Shown here: positions 42,569-50,279 of the stretch, one piece after another
Layout: each line of letters starts with the position of its first letter
Position numbering within the stretch: the first letter of the stretch is position 1
Assembly (NCBI RefSeq): GCF_009604425.1
Contig: NZ_WEGI01000022.1
Span: 1-64,000 of the forward strand
Reading direction: 5' to 3'
Source of the DNA: Nocardia aurantia
Lineage (GTDB): Bacteria; Actinomycetota; Actinomycetes; Mycobacteriales; Mycobacteriaceae
DNA length: 64,000 nucleotides
Made by a program: the position numbers and the translations under genes
The notes under the pieces: generated by a model
The model's input: the letters and a program-made list of their open reading frames with translations, nothing else
Told to the model about the DNA's origin: nothing
Databases searched by the model: none

Positions 42569-43216
42569 ATGCCCACCGGTCCCGCCGACCCGACCGTACT
42601 GCACCCCATGCCCGGACAGCCGCGAGTGGTGCTGCTCCGGCCGATGATCACGTCACCGCTGATCGAGGTCGGTGAGTTCACCTACTACGACGACCCCGAC
42701 GACCCGACCGCCTTCGAAACCCGGAATGTGCTGTACCACTACGGTCCCGAGAAGCTGATCATCGGGAAATTCTGCGCGCTGGGCACCGGCGTGCGATTCA
42801 TCATGAACGGGGCCAACCACCGCATGGACGGCCCGTCGACCTTCCCGTTCCCCACCATGGGCGGCTCGTGGTCACAACACTTCGACCTGCTCACCGATCT
42901 GCCGAATCGGGGTGACACGGTGGTCGGCAACGACGTCTGGTTCGGCTACGGCACCACGGTGCTGCCCGGCATCCGGATCGGGCACGGCGCGATCATCGGA
43001 GCCGGCGCGGTCGTCACCGGCGATGTGCCCGACTACGGCATCGTCGGCGGTAATCCGGCCCGGCTCATCCGTACCCGTTACGACGATGCCGACATCGCCC
43101 GCCTGCTCGCGCTGGCCTGGTGGAACTGGCCGGTGGAACACCTCACCGACCACATTCGAATCGTCATGTCCGGCACCGTCGCCGAACTCGAAGCCGCCGC
43201 ACCGGCTTCCCTGTGA
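42569..43216 (+). CDS. Vat/CatB-like xenobiotic O-acetyltransferase
   Basis: A 215-residue left-handed beta-helix (hexapeptide-repeat) acetyltransferase. KLIIGKFCALGTGVRFIMNGANHRMDG includes the catalytic-type histidine, and DTVVGNDVWFGYGTTVLPGIRIGHGAIIGAGAVVTGDVPDYGIVGGNPA forms the repeat coil. This is the XAT group that acetylates streptogramin A or chloramphenicol; the actual substrate is unproven. AGAAGGAG gives an excellent ribosome-binding site for the ATG at 42569. Confidence 0.88.
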   Translation: MPTGPADPTVLHPMPGQPRVVLLRPMITSPLIEVGEFTYYDDPDDPTAFETRNVLYHYGPEKLIIGKFCALGTGVRFIMNGANHRMDGPSTFPFPTMGGSWSQHFDLLTDLPNRGDTVVGNDVWFGYGTTVLPGIRIGHGAIIGAGAVVTGDVPDYGIVGGNPARLIRTRYDDADIARLLALAWWNWPVEHLTDHIRIVMSGTVAELEAAAPASL

Positions 43217-43231
43217 CCCCGTGTCGTTCCC

Positions 43232-43249
43232 GGACGTGTTGCCACGTCC
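43232..43249 (+). terminator. Short hairpin after acetyltransferase gene
   Basis: GGACGTG (43232-43238) pairs with CACGTCC (43243-43249) around TTGC, 15 bases after the stop. The stem is only seven bases and no T-run follows, so termination is only possible. It is followed by an AAAAGGAG and an ATG at 43268 that lead into an open frame antisense to the next operon. Confidence 0.4.
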
Positions 43250-43339
43250 CGAAAAGGAGTACGGCTCATGCTTTCTCGGTCCGCACATATCGCGATGCGA
43301 CGGCACGGGCGATGTCCGCCTCGGCTCGCGGCATCGCGC

Positions 43340-46300
43340 TCAGTCGTTGCGCCGGCGGGCGCGCTCGATCACTTCCTCTTCGGTGAGTGCGCTGGGTGGA
43401 TGGTGGCTCAGGCACATCGGCACATCGATCTTCTCGAAACCCGAACCCTCCGTGGCTCCGTAGAAGCGGCCGGCTTTGAGGTGCGAAATGTCGTCTATCC
43501 GGCCACCTTTGGCGCGGGCCAGTTCGGTGGCGGCCTGGATCTGCACCGCCGCGTTCAGTAATCCGAAGAATTGGGTGGCGGCGTTGCCGGTCACCATGTT
43601 GTGCAACGCTTTCGGCGCCTGGGTCGCGTACACCATGCCGAGTCCGTACTTGCGGGCCTGGGTCGCCAGCTTCAGGGTGCTCTCGGTGGACGCCGTGAAG
43701 CGTTGTGACGGCACGAACGTCTGCGCCTCGTCCAGTACGAGCAGGCCACCCAGGGGGCGATCCCTCGCCGGGTTGCGCTTGATCCACGCGAACAACGCCA
43801 ATTGCAGCTGGTTGACGAACGTCTGCCGTTGCTCGTCGGTCGGCAGGCCGATGAAATTGACGACGGACACCCTCGCGCGTCTGCCCGCGGTGGGGGTCAG
43901 CAGTGCGCCCGGATCCAGCCGCTCGCCCGCGCCGCCGAACACCGGGTCGTTGATCATCGCCGCGGTGAGGCTGTCGGCCATCTCGGCGGCCCGCCGCGGT
44001 GCGTTCGCGATGATGCTCACTCCCTCGGGCAGATTCGCGAGCAGCGCCACGAAATCGCGTAGTTCGCTGCCGCCGTTGGTGGCGAAGTGGGTCAGTGCCT
44101 CGCGTAGTACGGCGGCGCCCTTGTCGACCTGACGAGCGGTCAATCCGGCTCTCGGCAGCAGGCCGGCGACCGAGGCGTCGACGGAGGTGCGGAATTCGTC
44201 GGGATCGTCCAGTACGTCGCGGAAGTCCGGCAGTGGGTTCAGCGCGAGCGGGCGTCCCGCCGCACGCCGTGGCGTCCACACGACCACATCGGTGTTCTCG
44301 AGGTACTCCGCGGCGCGATCCGCATCGCGCGGACCCCAGCCGATCGGCGGTTCGGGCCAGGGGTCGCCCAAGCGCGCCAGGTCGTTGTTGCTGTCGATCA
44401 GGATCGCTGAAACACCTTGCAGTGCGGCTTCTTCCACCAGGCGCCGGAGCAATACCGTCTTGCCCGAACCGCTGCCGGCGAAAACGGCTGTGTGCTTGCG
44501 CAACAGGACGAGCGGGACCCGGAATTCGTTCCGGCCGTCCATGCTGCGGCCGAGCGGAACCGCCGCCGGGGTCTCGGCCGGGTCGGCCCGAGGGATGCGT
44601 TCTTCGGGCGACGGTGCACCGGGATGTGCTGCCGCGGAATTGGTTTCGCCGGGACGGGTCGGGACCGGGTCCGGCTCGGTGAATCCGTCGAAGGACGATT
44701 TCCGCGTTCCGTTCGGCGGATCGACCGGGACGGCGGGGATCACCCGGCTGAGCAGTCGCGACCGGCTCGCCGGTTTCCGGATCGCGAGCCAGTCGGCGAA
44801 GCCGGGCGCGGAGTCGATGAGCATCGCGTCCAGCGCGGCGAAGACCCGGAGGTCCTCCTCCGAGATAGGCACCGCGACACCGCCGGCCGCCTGGAATTCG
44901 GTGAGCATCTCGGCGGTGACCCGGCCGGAGGAGAACGGCATGTTGCGTACCACCACGAGATGCCGTTTGTCCGTGCCGGGTTGGATTCCCGCCTCGAGGG
45001 ACGCCGAGCGCAACCGGGTCTGCACGGCGCGCGCATGGGTGTGGCCGATGGATCGGAAGCTCCAATGCTCTTCGTCCTCGGTAGCCTCGTCCAGCGTGCG
45101 GCGCAGCCGGGCATGCAACGCCGACTGCAAGGTGGCCGCCTGATCGACGATCAGCTCCGTCCCGCTGCCGCGCTGTTCCAGCGCGAAGCATCGCAGTGCC
45201 GCGTTGAGCAGGGCGAACATTCGCTCGTCCTCGTGCCGGGGATCCAGTGGCGCAACCACATCCGCGGAGCGGCACAGACGCTCGAACTGAGCGTCGAGCA
45301 CGGCCATCTCGCCGGGAGCGGGCGGGGCGGGATGCGGCAGCACGCTGTCGCCGGGTGTTTCGAAGGCTTCGAGCTCGATGATCGTGCCGCGGTTCAGGCA
45401 TCGCTGGACGTGCTCGTCGACCTGCTGCAACAGCCGGCGCGGCGTGTAGTCGGACACCTCGCGAGCCTCGAACGCCGGAGGCGCGACCGGCCAGCTCGGA
45501 TAGGGTGGTTCGAACCCGATCTCGCCGTACTGAGCCGCGAGATGCCGCTCGACGATCGTTCGCGCCATATCCGAGCTCGGCATGTTGGTCGACAGTTCGA
45601 GCACGGTGAAACGGTCGGCGGCGGAATTGATCGCGCGGTGGGCCAGCAGTTCCCACGATTTGGGGATGCAGGCGGCCACGATGATGGTGCGCACGGTTTC
45701 CTCCCGCATCCGCATCAGGCCGTCGGCGAGCCCGTCCGCGAGCCGGTTCTCGCCGCCGTGTCCCGACTGCGCGATCACGGAGTCGATCTGATCGATCGCC
45801 AGCACCACCGGGCCGGTGAGCGCGAACAACCAGGACAGATCGTTGAAGATCTGCTGCGGGCTGCGCCGCCGGCCTCGGAAACCCCATGCCGCGCGGTCGG
45901 TTTCGTCGATACCGTCCTCCAGCAGCAGAAAGCTGTGCCCGACATCGCGCACGTCGCGCTGGTTGGCCTGATACAGCACGAGCGCGCGCAGCGTGTCGTG
46001 ATAGTCACGCATCGACTGACGGTCGAAATCGTCCACCTGGCCGATGAATTCGTCGAGATGTTCCCTGCCGACGGTGAGCGTGCCGTGCAACCGGACCCGC
46101 AATTCCCGGTCGCATCCGGCGATTTCGCTCAGCGTATCGATGATCCGGCCGAGTTGCCCGCCGTCGGCCCCGCGCAACTGGTTGACGATGCCGTGCACCG
46201 CGCCGGCCCAGAACGACGCGCCGTCCAGCAGTTTGGGCATGAAGAACGATCCGCCCTGCTCCTGAACGTAGGCGCGCAGCCAGCCGAGCATGTGCGTCTT

Positions 46301-46507
46301 GCCGACACCGCGCTCACCGCTGAGGATCAGGCCGGTCGGCTGGCTGCGCGGCCGGCTCGCGGCCGCCTCGACCGCGCGCCGGATCTTCGCGGTGGCCAGC
46401 GGGTGCAGCCCGTCGACGTGGTAGCGCAGCGGTGTCCAGATGCCCTCCGTGCCGAGCACGCTGCCGAATTGGATCGCGGCCAGTGCCCGGCGCTGATCCT
46501 CGTTCAT
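43340..46507 (-). CDS. Dual P-loop ATPase: N-terminal AAA module plus C-terminal HerA/FtsK-like translocase
   Basis: A 1055-residue protein with two NTPase modules. Module 1 (about 35-330) has Walker A GERGVGKT (64-71) and Walker B VVLAIDQID (234-242), resembling ORC/Cdc6-type AAA switches. A helical linker and a small alpha/beta segment (515-600) lead to module 2 (about 655-1055), with GSGSGKT (678-684), LLVLDEAQ (922-929) and ARKYGLGMVYATQAP (951-965), the arrangement of HerA/FtsK DNA translocases. The ATG at 46507 overlaps the upstream gene by four bases. Last of four co-directional genes led by a DUF4365 nuclease. Predicted motor of a defence-type complex; I know no named system with this set. 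Confidence 0.88.
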   Translation of the reverse strand: MNEDQRRALAAIQFGSVLGTEGIWTPLRYHVDGLHPLATAKIRRAVEAAASRPRSQPTGLILSGERGVGKTHMLGWLRAYVQEQGGSFFMPKLLDGASFWAGAVHGIVNQLRGADGGQLGRIIDTLSEIAGCDRELRVRLHGTLTVGREHLDEFIGQVDDFDRQSMRDYHDTLRALVLYQANQRDVRDVGHSFLLLEDGIDETDRAAWGFRGRRRSPQQIFNDLSWLFALTGPVVLAIDQIDSVIAQSGHGGENRLADGLADGLMRMREETVRTIIVAACIPKSWELLAHRAINSAADRFTVLELSTNMPSSDMARTIVERHLAAQYGEIGFEPPYPSWPVAPPAFEAREVSDYTPRRLLQQVDEHVQRCLNRGTIIELEAFETPGDSVLPHPAPPAPGEMAVLDAQFERLCRSADVVAPLDPRHEDERMFALLNAALRCFALEQRGSGTELIVDQAATLQSALHARLRRTLDEATEDEEHWSFRSIGHTHARAVQTRLRSASLEAGIQPGTDKRHLVVVRNMPFSSGRVTAEMLTEFQAAGGVAVPISEEDLRVFAALDAMLIDSAPGFADWLAIRKPASRSRLLSRVIPAVPVDPPNGTRKSSFDGFTEPDPVPTRPGETNSAAAHPGAPSPEERIPRADPAETPAAVPLGRSMDGRNEFRVPLVLLRKHTAVFAGSGSGKTVLLRRLVEEAALQGVSAILIDSNNDLARLGDPWPEPPIGWGPRDADRAAEYLENTDVVVWTPRRAAGRPLALNPLPDFRDVLDDPDEFRTSVDASVAGLLPRAGLTARQVDKGAAVLREALTHFATNGGSELRDFVALLANLPEGVSIIANAPRRAAEMADSLTAAMINDPVFGGAGERLDPGALLTPTAGRRARVSVVNFIGLPTDEQRQTFVNQLQLALFAWIKRNPARDRPLGGLLVLDEAQTFVPSQRFTASTESTLKLATQARKYGLGMVYATQAPKALHNMVTGNAATQFFGLLNAAVQIQAATELARAKGGRIDDISHLKAGRFYGATEGSGFEKIDVPMCLSHHPPSALTEEEVIERARRRND

Positions 46508-47112
46508 TTCGGCGCCTCGATGGTGAGCAGATGTCGTGGCGTGCCGCCGAGCCGGACCGCGGCCGCACGATCCTCGTCGGTGAGAATCTTCTGATCGGCC
46601 TCGGCGCGCACGTGCACGTCGGGGCGGCGCGCCATTTGCTCCAGCGCGCGGTCGACATCGTCGCGGGGCAGCCCGGACAGGGTGGCCCGCAGTACGGCCA
46701 GTCGCACGGGTGTGCCACTGCCGCCGGTCAATTCCGCGTAGGCGGTCTGCACCTGCCGCGCCACATCGGGCCGGAAGACATCGGCCAGGGTGTGCCCGCT
46801 GTCGGTCAGATGCCGGCCGACCCCGGCCAGCACGGTGTACAGCGCGCCGCCCGCGCAGCCGGAACGCGCGGGGCGGGAACGGGTCAGCTCGGCGGCACAC
46901 CATTTCGTGCCGCGATCGGTGAGTTCGTGGACATAAGCCCGGTTCACCTTCACGCTGCTGACCAGCCCGAGGTCGTTGAGCCGCAGACGGTATCGGCCGT
47001 CGAGTTTGACGCCGGCGAGCGTGAGCAGATCCGCGTTGGTGAGCTCACGGGCCTCGGCCATCAGCACGAGCAGGACGCAACGCTCGGTCAGTGTCAGCTG
47101 ATCTTCGGGCAT
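46504..47112 (-). CDS. Winged-helix-like accessory protein of the nuclease/HerA operon
   Basis: A 202-residue soluble protein. Residues 1-75 fit a winged helix (LTLTERCVLLVLMAEARELTNADLLTLAG, then a RLRLNDLGLV recognition helix and a VNRAYVHELTDRG wing). The C-terminal 120 residues form a second helical region (LPRDDVDRALEQMARRPDVHVRAEADQ). GAAGAGG precedes the ATG at 47112. It overlaps the ATPase start by four bases, so the two are probably made in fixed ratio. It may be a DNA-binding adaptor or a regulator of the operon; no named family recognised. Confidence 0.78.
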   Translation of the reverse strand: MPEDQLTLTERCVLLVLMAEARELTNADLLTLAGVKLDGRYRLRLNDLGLVSSVKVNRAYVHELTDRGTKWCAAELTRSRPARSGCAGGALYTVLAGVGRHLTDSGHTLADVFRPDVARQVQTAYAELTGGSGTPVRLAVLRATLSGLPRDDVDRALEQMARRPDVHVRAEADQKILTDEDRAAAVRLGGTPRHLLTIEAPK

Positions 47113-47132
47113 ATCGCCTCTTCTTTCGGGGT

Positions 47133-48191
47133 CTAGGGATGGGTGCGATCGATGGTGATGAAACCGGTTTCCGCGGTGGTGATTTCGCGGGTCCGCCGGG
47201 TCCGGGCGAGGGAGCCGGTCGCGCGCACGAGCCGGCCGTCGCGATGTGCGGCCAGCGCCGCGGCGTACTGCGTGGCGTCGGCCAGCCGTACCGCGACGAG
47301 TTGCCGTGGCGGCGCGGGTTCGGCGTCGCCCGTGGTGAGCGTGCCGCGTACCTTGACGCGCCAGCGGTCGCCCTCCTCGTCGTCGGACAGCTCGGTGACC
47401 AGTCCTTCCACCGTGGCGGTGTCGACGACCTGCGCGGTGCGCCGGCTCACGGCCCGGATGCGCTCACCGGCGCCGGCCGGGAATCGCAGCGCCGTGTTGT
47501 CCCGTGGAATGAGTTGTGACCAGCGGAAGCCGAGTTCGAACGGGGCGGTGTGCCCGCCGCCCGCCAGCTCGGCCAGCGCGCCGCAGATCGCCTCGGAGAC
47601 ATCGTGCCGCGAGACTCGTTCCACGGCATCGGTTTCCGACTCCACCGCCGACAGCAAGCGGGCCGAGCTCCGGAGCAGGCGCAGTGTGGTCCGGCGGCCC
47701 AGTGGCTCGGGTTCGCCGCCGTCGATCGGTACCCGGACATCGATCCCGAACGTCTCGGTGGACACGGCGAGCAATGATCGTTCCAGGAGCGAGCGCACCG
47801 CCTCCGGCGGCCGGCCGGGCTGACCGGAGCTGTTCTCGTCCAACGACTCTCGCGCGCACGCCGCGAACAGATCGCGCACCCCGCTCAGCGCGCCGGCCCC
47901 GGCGGTGAGGGTGAGGGCAGTGTCCCCGTCCGTTCGATAGGACACGATATCGACTGCGGGAGTGAGCATGTCGTGCCGGACGTCGGCGGCGGAGCGTTCC
48001 TCGGCGGAAGCGACACACCGGATCAGCTCACGCAGCCGTGAGCGCGCATCGGCCACGGTATCGGAGGGCGGCAACAGTACGTCGTATTCGTCCCGGCTCC
48101 AGACCTCCGCCCCGCGCCAGCGACCGCTGACGATCCAGCCGTGCGTTCGCAGATAGCCGGTCACGTCCTCGATCCGAGGTGGCTGCGTCAT
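47133..48191 (-). CDS. Uncharacterised 352-residue protein of the nuclease/HerA operon
   Basis: No named family recognised. Residues 1-60 form a compact domain (EDVTGYLRTHGWIVSGRWRGAEVWSR) resembling small dsRNA-binding-like folds. A long helical middle follows. Residues 258-350 look like an OB-type barrel: VEGLVTELSDDEEGDRWRVK, QLVAVRLADATQYAAAL and GRLVRATGSLARTRR, a pattern of strands typical of nucleic-acid binding. No catalytic motif or membrane segment is visible. It lies six bases after the nuclease gene and 20 bases before the winged-helix gene, so it is clearly part of the operon. A target-sensing role is a guess. Confidence 0.78.
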   Translation of the reverse strand: MTQPPRIEDVTGYLRTHGWIVSGRWRGAEVWSRDEYDVLLPPSDTVADARSRLRELIRCVASAEERSAADVRHDMLTPAVDIVSYRTDGDTALTLTAGAGALSGVRDLFAACARESLDENSSGQPGRPPEAVRSLLERSLLAVSTETFGIDVRVPIDGGEPEPLGRRTTLRLLRSSARLLSAVESETDAVERVSRHDVSEAICGALAELAGGGHTAPFELGFRWSQLIPRDNTALRFPAGAGERIRAVSRRTAQVVDTATVEGLVTELSDDEEGDRWRVKVRGTLTTGDAEPAPPRQLVAVRLADATQYAAALAAHRDGRLVRATGSLARTRRTREITTAETGFITIDRTHP

Positions 48192-48197
48192 CGGCGG

Positions 48198-48710
48198 TCA
48201 CCCGATCGGGGTGACGACATTGCCGACGACGAGCCCACGCAGGCTCTCCGCGGTCAGCACATTGCTCATCGGCAGTTTCACCCGGATGCGCCGATCGCGC
48301 CGGGACGACGGCAACGGCGAAAGATCGCTCAGCGACACGTAATACCCGATATGACGGAGCAACAGCCCGAATGTGCTGAGGTCCGCGTAACTGGTGGCAC
48401 TACGCGGAACATGAACCACGAAAAGGTATCTCGGCACCGTGAAGTCCGGGCCCGCGAGATTGTTGAACTGCGCGTGGCTCAGTCCGTCGTAATTGACCAC
48501 ACCGCTCGTGGTGTCGAGCGTGGAGACGGTCTTGACCTGGACGTCGATCCGCGGCGAGAAGCCGCGCGGCGTGCGGCCGGGCAGTTTCAGGCACAGGTCG
48601 ACGGTGTCCAGGTCCACATCGTCCTGCGACCAGATCAGCCCGGCCGCGGAGGCCAGGACCCGAATGTAGTCCGCACCGAATTTCCCCTGCTGATTCTTTG
48701 GATCCAGCAC
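48198..48710 (-). CDS. DUF4365-like (Mrr-related QxK) nuclease
   Basis: A 170-residue protein. The start NQQGKFGADYIRVLASAAG and acidic residues at 30-38 are followed by RIDVQVKT, in which Asp56, Gln58 and Lys60 form the D-QxK variant of the PD-(D/E)XK site used by Mrr-type and DUF4365 nucleases. The second half (YLFVVHVPRSATSYA, GYYVSLSDLSPL) completes the DUF4365 pattern. The GTG at 48710 is chosen for its GGAGGGG signal over a GTG at 48821. It leads the four-gene operon and is the likely DNA-cutting effector. Confidence 0.82.
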   Translation of the reverse strand: MLDPKNQQGKFGADYIRVLASAAGLIWSQDDVDLDTVDLCLKLPGRTPRGFSPRIDVQVKTVSTLDTTSGVVNYDGLSHAQFNNLAGPDFTVPRYLFVVHVPRSATSYADLSTFGLLLRHIGYYVSLSDLSPLPSSRRDRRIRVKLPMSNVLTAESLRGLVVGNVVTPIG

Positions 48711-48845
48711 TGTCCCCTCCGACCGGCCGGAATGTTGCTCGTGCACCCCCGGCTGCGCGCCGATCGATACTGTAGCGATTCCGTGCCGTTCGCAGGGCGC
48801 ATCCGGGCAATCCTGTGGCACATCGGTCCGAACGGTGGTGAAGCG

Positions 48846-48874
48846 GGCCCGGAATCAGATCATGATTCCGGGCC
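48846..48874 (-). terminator. Hairpin terminator after flavin monooxygenase gene
   Basis: GGCCCGGAATCA (48846-48857) pairs perfectly with TGATTCCGGGCC (48863-48874) around five bases, extended by flanking pairs. It begins 15 bases after the stop of the minus-strand monooxygenase gene and insulates the nuclease operon from that gene. Confidence 0.7.
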
Positions 48875-48889
48875 TGCGCACAATTATCT

Positions 48890-50095
48890 TCAGGCCCAGG
48901 CGAGTTCGGCCTTCTCGTCGACCGGTGCGGCCCAGTCGATGCGGTAGCCCTGCTCGCGGCGCATGATCTGCTGGAGTTTGGCCGAGCCGAACATCAACGG
49001 CATCAGGGCGGGCATGACCTTGCGCATCACCGGTCCTGGGGTTTTGGCGTGATTGATCTTGGCGCCGCGGGCGGCGATGGCCTCGACGCGGGGGCGGCGG
49101 AATCGTTCGTAGGCGGTGAAAGCCGTTGTCGGGTCGTCGAAGTCGCGCAGGCAGCGGGCGAGCTGGATGGCGCTCTCGATGGCCAGGGAGGCGCCCTGGC
49201 CGGTGCTGTTGCTGGGGGCGTGCACGCTGTCGCCGACCAGCACCATGCGGCCGCGGTGCCAGTGCGGGACCGGGGGCATGATGTGCAGACCGCCGGAGAC
49301 GACCAGGTCCTCCGGGCGGGTGTGCCGGACCAGGTCGGCGCCGGGGACGTCCTCGCCGTAGGTGTCGCGCATGGTGCGCAGCCACTGCTCGCTGGGGATC
49401 GCGCGGGCCTCGCCGACGGTCATGTAGCGCTTGCTGGGCAGGTTGGCGCCCCAGCCGACGCGGCCGTCCGGGCCGACCCAGTACAGGTAGTAGGCGTTCT
49501 TGCCGAAGGCGAAGATCATGGTGTGGGCGGGGACGTCCACCGTGGCGCCGGAGGGCGCGCCGAAGCCGAGCATGCCGGTGTAGTTCGCGCCGGGGGCCTT
49601 CGGATCGATCAGGGTGCGGACCGTGGATTTCACACCGTCGCAACCGATCAGGATGTCGGCGGTGGCGCTGGTGCCGTCGGCGAAGTGCGCGGTGACGCGG
49701 TCGGCGTGCTCGTCCACCCGCACCAGGCGCTTGTCGTATTCGAACGAGATGCCCGCGGCGACAGCGTGATCGTGCAGCGCGGTGTGCAGATCGCTGCGGT
49801 CGACCAGTTGCTGTGGTTCCAGGTCGGCGGCGGTGGGCATCTCGATTGTCTTGTGGCCGAGGGACATCGCGCTGTGACGGATCGGCAGCGCGAGCCGGCG
49901 GACCGCGTCGCCGGCGCCGACGACGTCGAGCGCGGCCAGGCCGTTGGGGGCGAAGCCGAGGCTGGAGCCGATGTTGACGGCCGGGCCGGAGTACGCCTCG
50001 AAGACGCGGGCCTCGATGCCGGCCATCTGCAGTGCGGTGGCGGCCACGGGCCCGGCGACGCCGCCGCCGATGACGAGTGCGGAACGGATGGACAT
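48890..50095 (-). CDS. FAD-dependent monooxygenase (PadR-linked)
   Basis: A 401-residue class A flavoprotein monooxygenase. ALVIGGGVAGPVAATALQMAG binds the FAD adenosine, ILIGCDGVKSTVRTLID is the DG motif and MVLVGDSVHAPSNSTGQGASLAIESAIQLARCL the GD motif. There is no C-terminal thioredoxin-like domain, unlike the enzyme at 40.9 kb, and the size fits TetX or salicylate-hydroxylase-like enzymes. The ATG at 50095 follows GGGAG. It lies 184 bases downstream of a PadR gene on the same strand, which probably represses it until the substrate appears. Confidence 0.87.
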   Translation of the reverse strand: MSIRSALVIGGGVAGPVAATALQMAGIEARVFEAYSGPAVNIGSSLGFAPNGLAALDVVGAGDAVRRLALPIRHSAMSLGHKTIEMPTAADLEPQQLVDRSDLHTALHDHAVAAGISFEYDKRLVRVDEHADRVTAHFADGTSATADILIGCDGVKSTVRTLIDPKAPGANYTGMLGFGAPSGATVDVPAHTMIFAFGKNAYYLYWVGPDGRVGWGANLPSKRYMTVGEARAIPSEQWLRTMRDTYGEDVPGADLVRHTRPEDLVVSGGLHIMPPVPHWHRGRMVLVGDSVHAPSNSTGQGASLAIESAIQLARCLRDFDDPTTAFTAYERFRRPRVEAIAARGAKINHAKTPGPVMRKVMPALMPLMFGSAKLQQIMRREQGYRIDWAAPVDEKAELAWA

Positions 50096-50279
50096 GACGA
50101 ATTTCTCCCTGCGATTGCGTGTCGGAATGCCCGAACCGGGGAGTGCAGGGAGCGCGGTTATCCTTGGTTTGCCAGCCTTGGGCCGGATTCGCCTGCACGA
50201 ATGTGGTTCGAGACGGTAATTCGATCGGGCTCGGCGCAGGTGTTGCCGCACCTCGCCGGGCCCGGTTGCGGAAGGCGGG

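Noticed and set aside
43266..45887. 873-codon frame overlapping the HerA-like gene on the same strand
   Set aside because: It is the +1 shadow of the real frame: Arg/Ala/Gly-rich, without the Walker motifs that the overlapping frame holds in correct order.
46504..48191. Toxin-antitoxin pair within the nuclease/HerA operon
   Set aside because: Both proteins are too large (202 and 352 residues) and have no toxin motif; the overlap with the ATPase favours a multi-subunit complex.
43340..48710. Wadjet (JetABCD) or BREX identity for the four-gene operon
   Set aside because: The large ATPase lacks SMC coiled-coil arms and hinge, no toprim/DUF3322-like JetD is present, and there is no methylase, PglZ or Lon-like gene expected for BREX.
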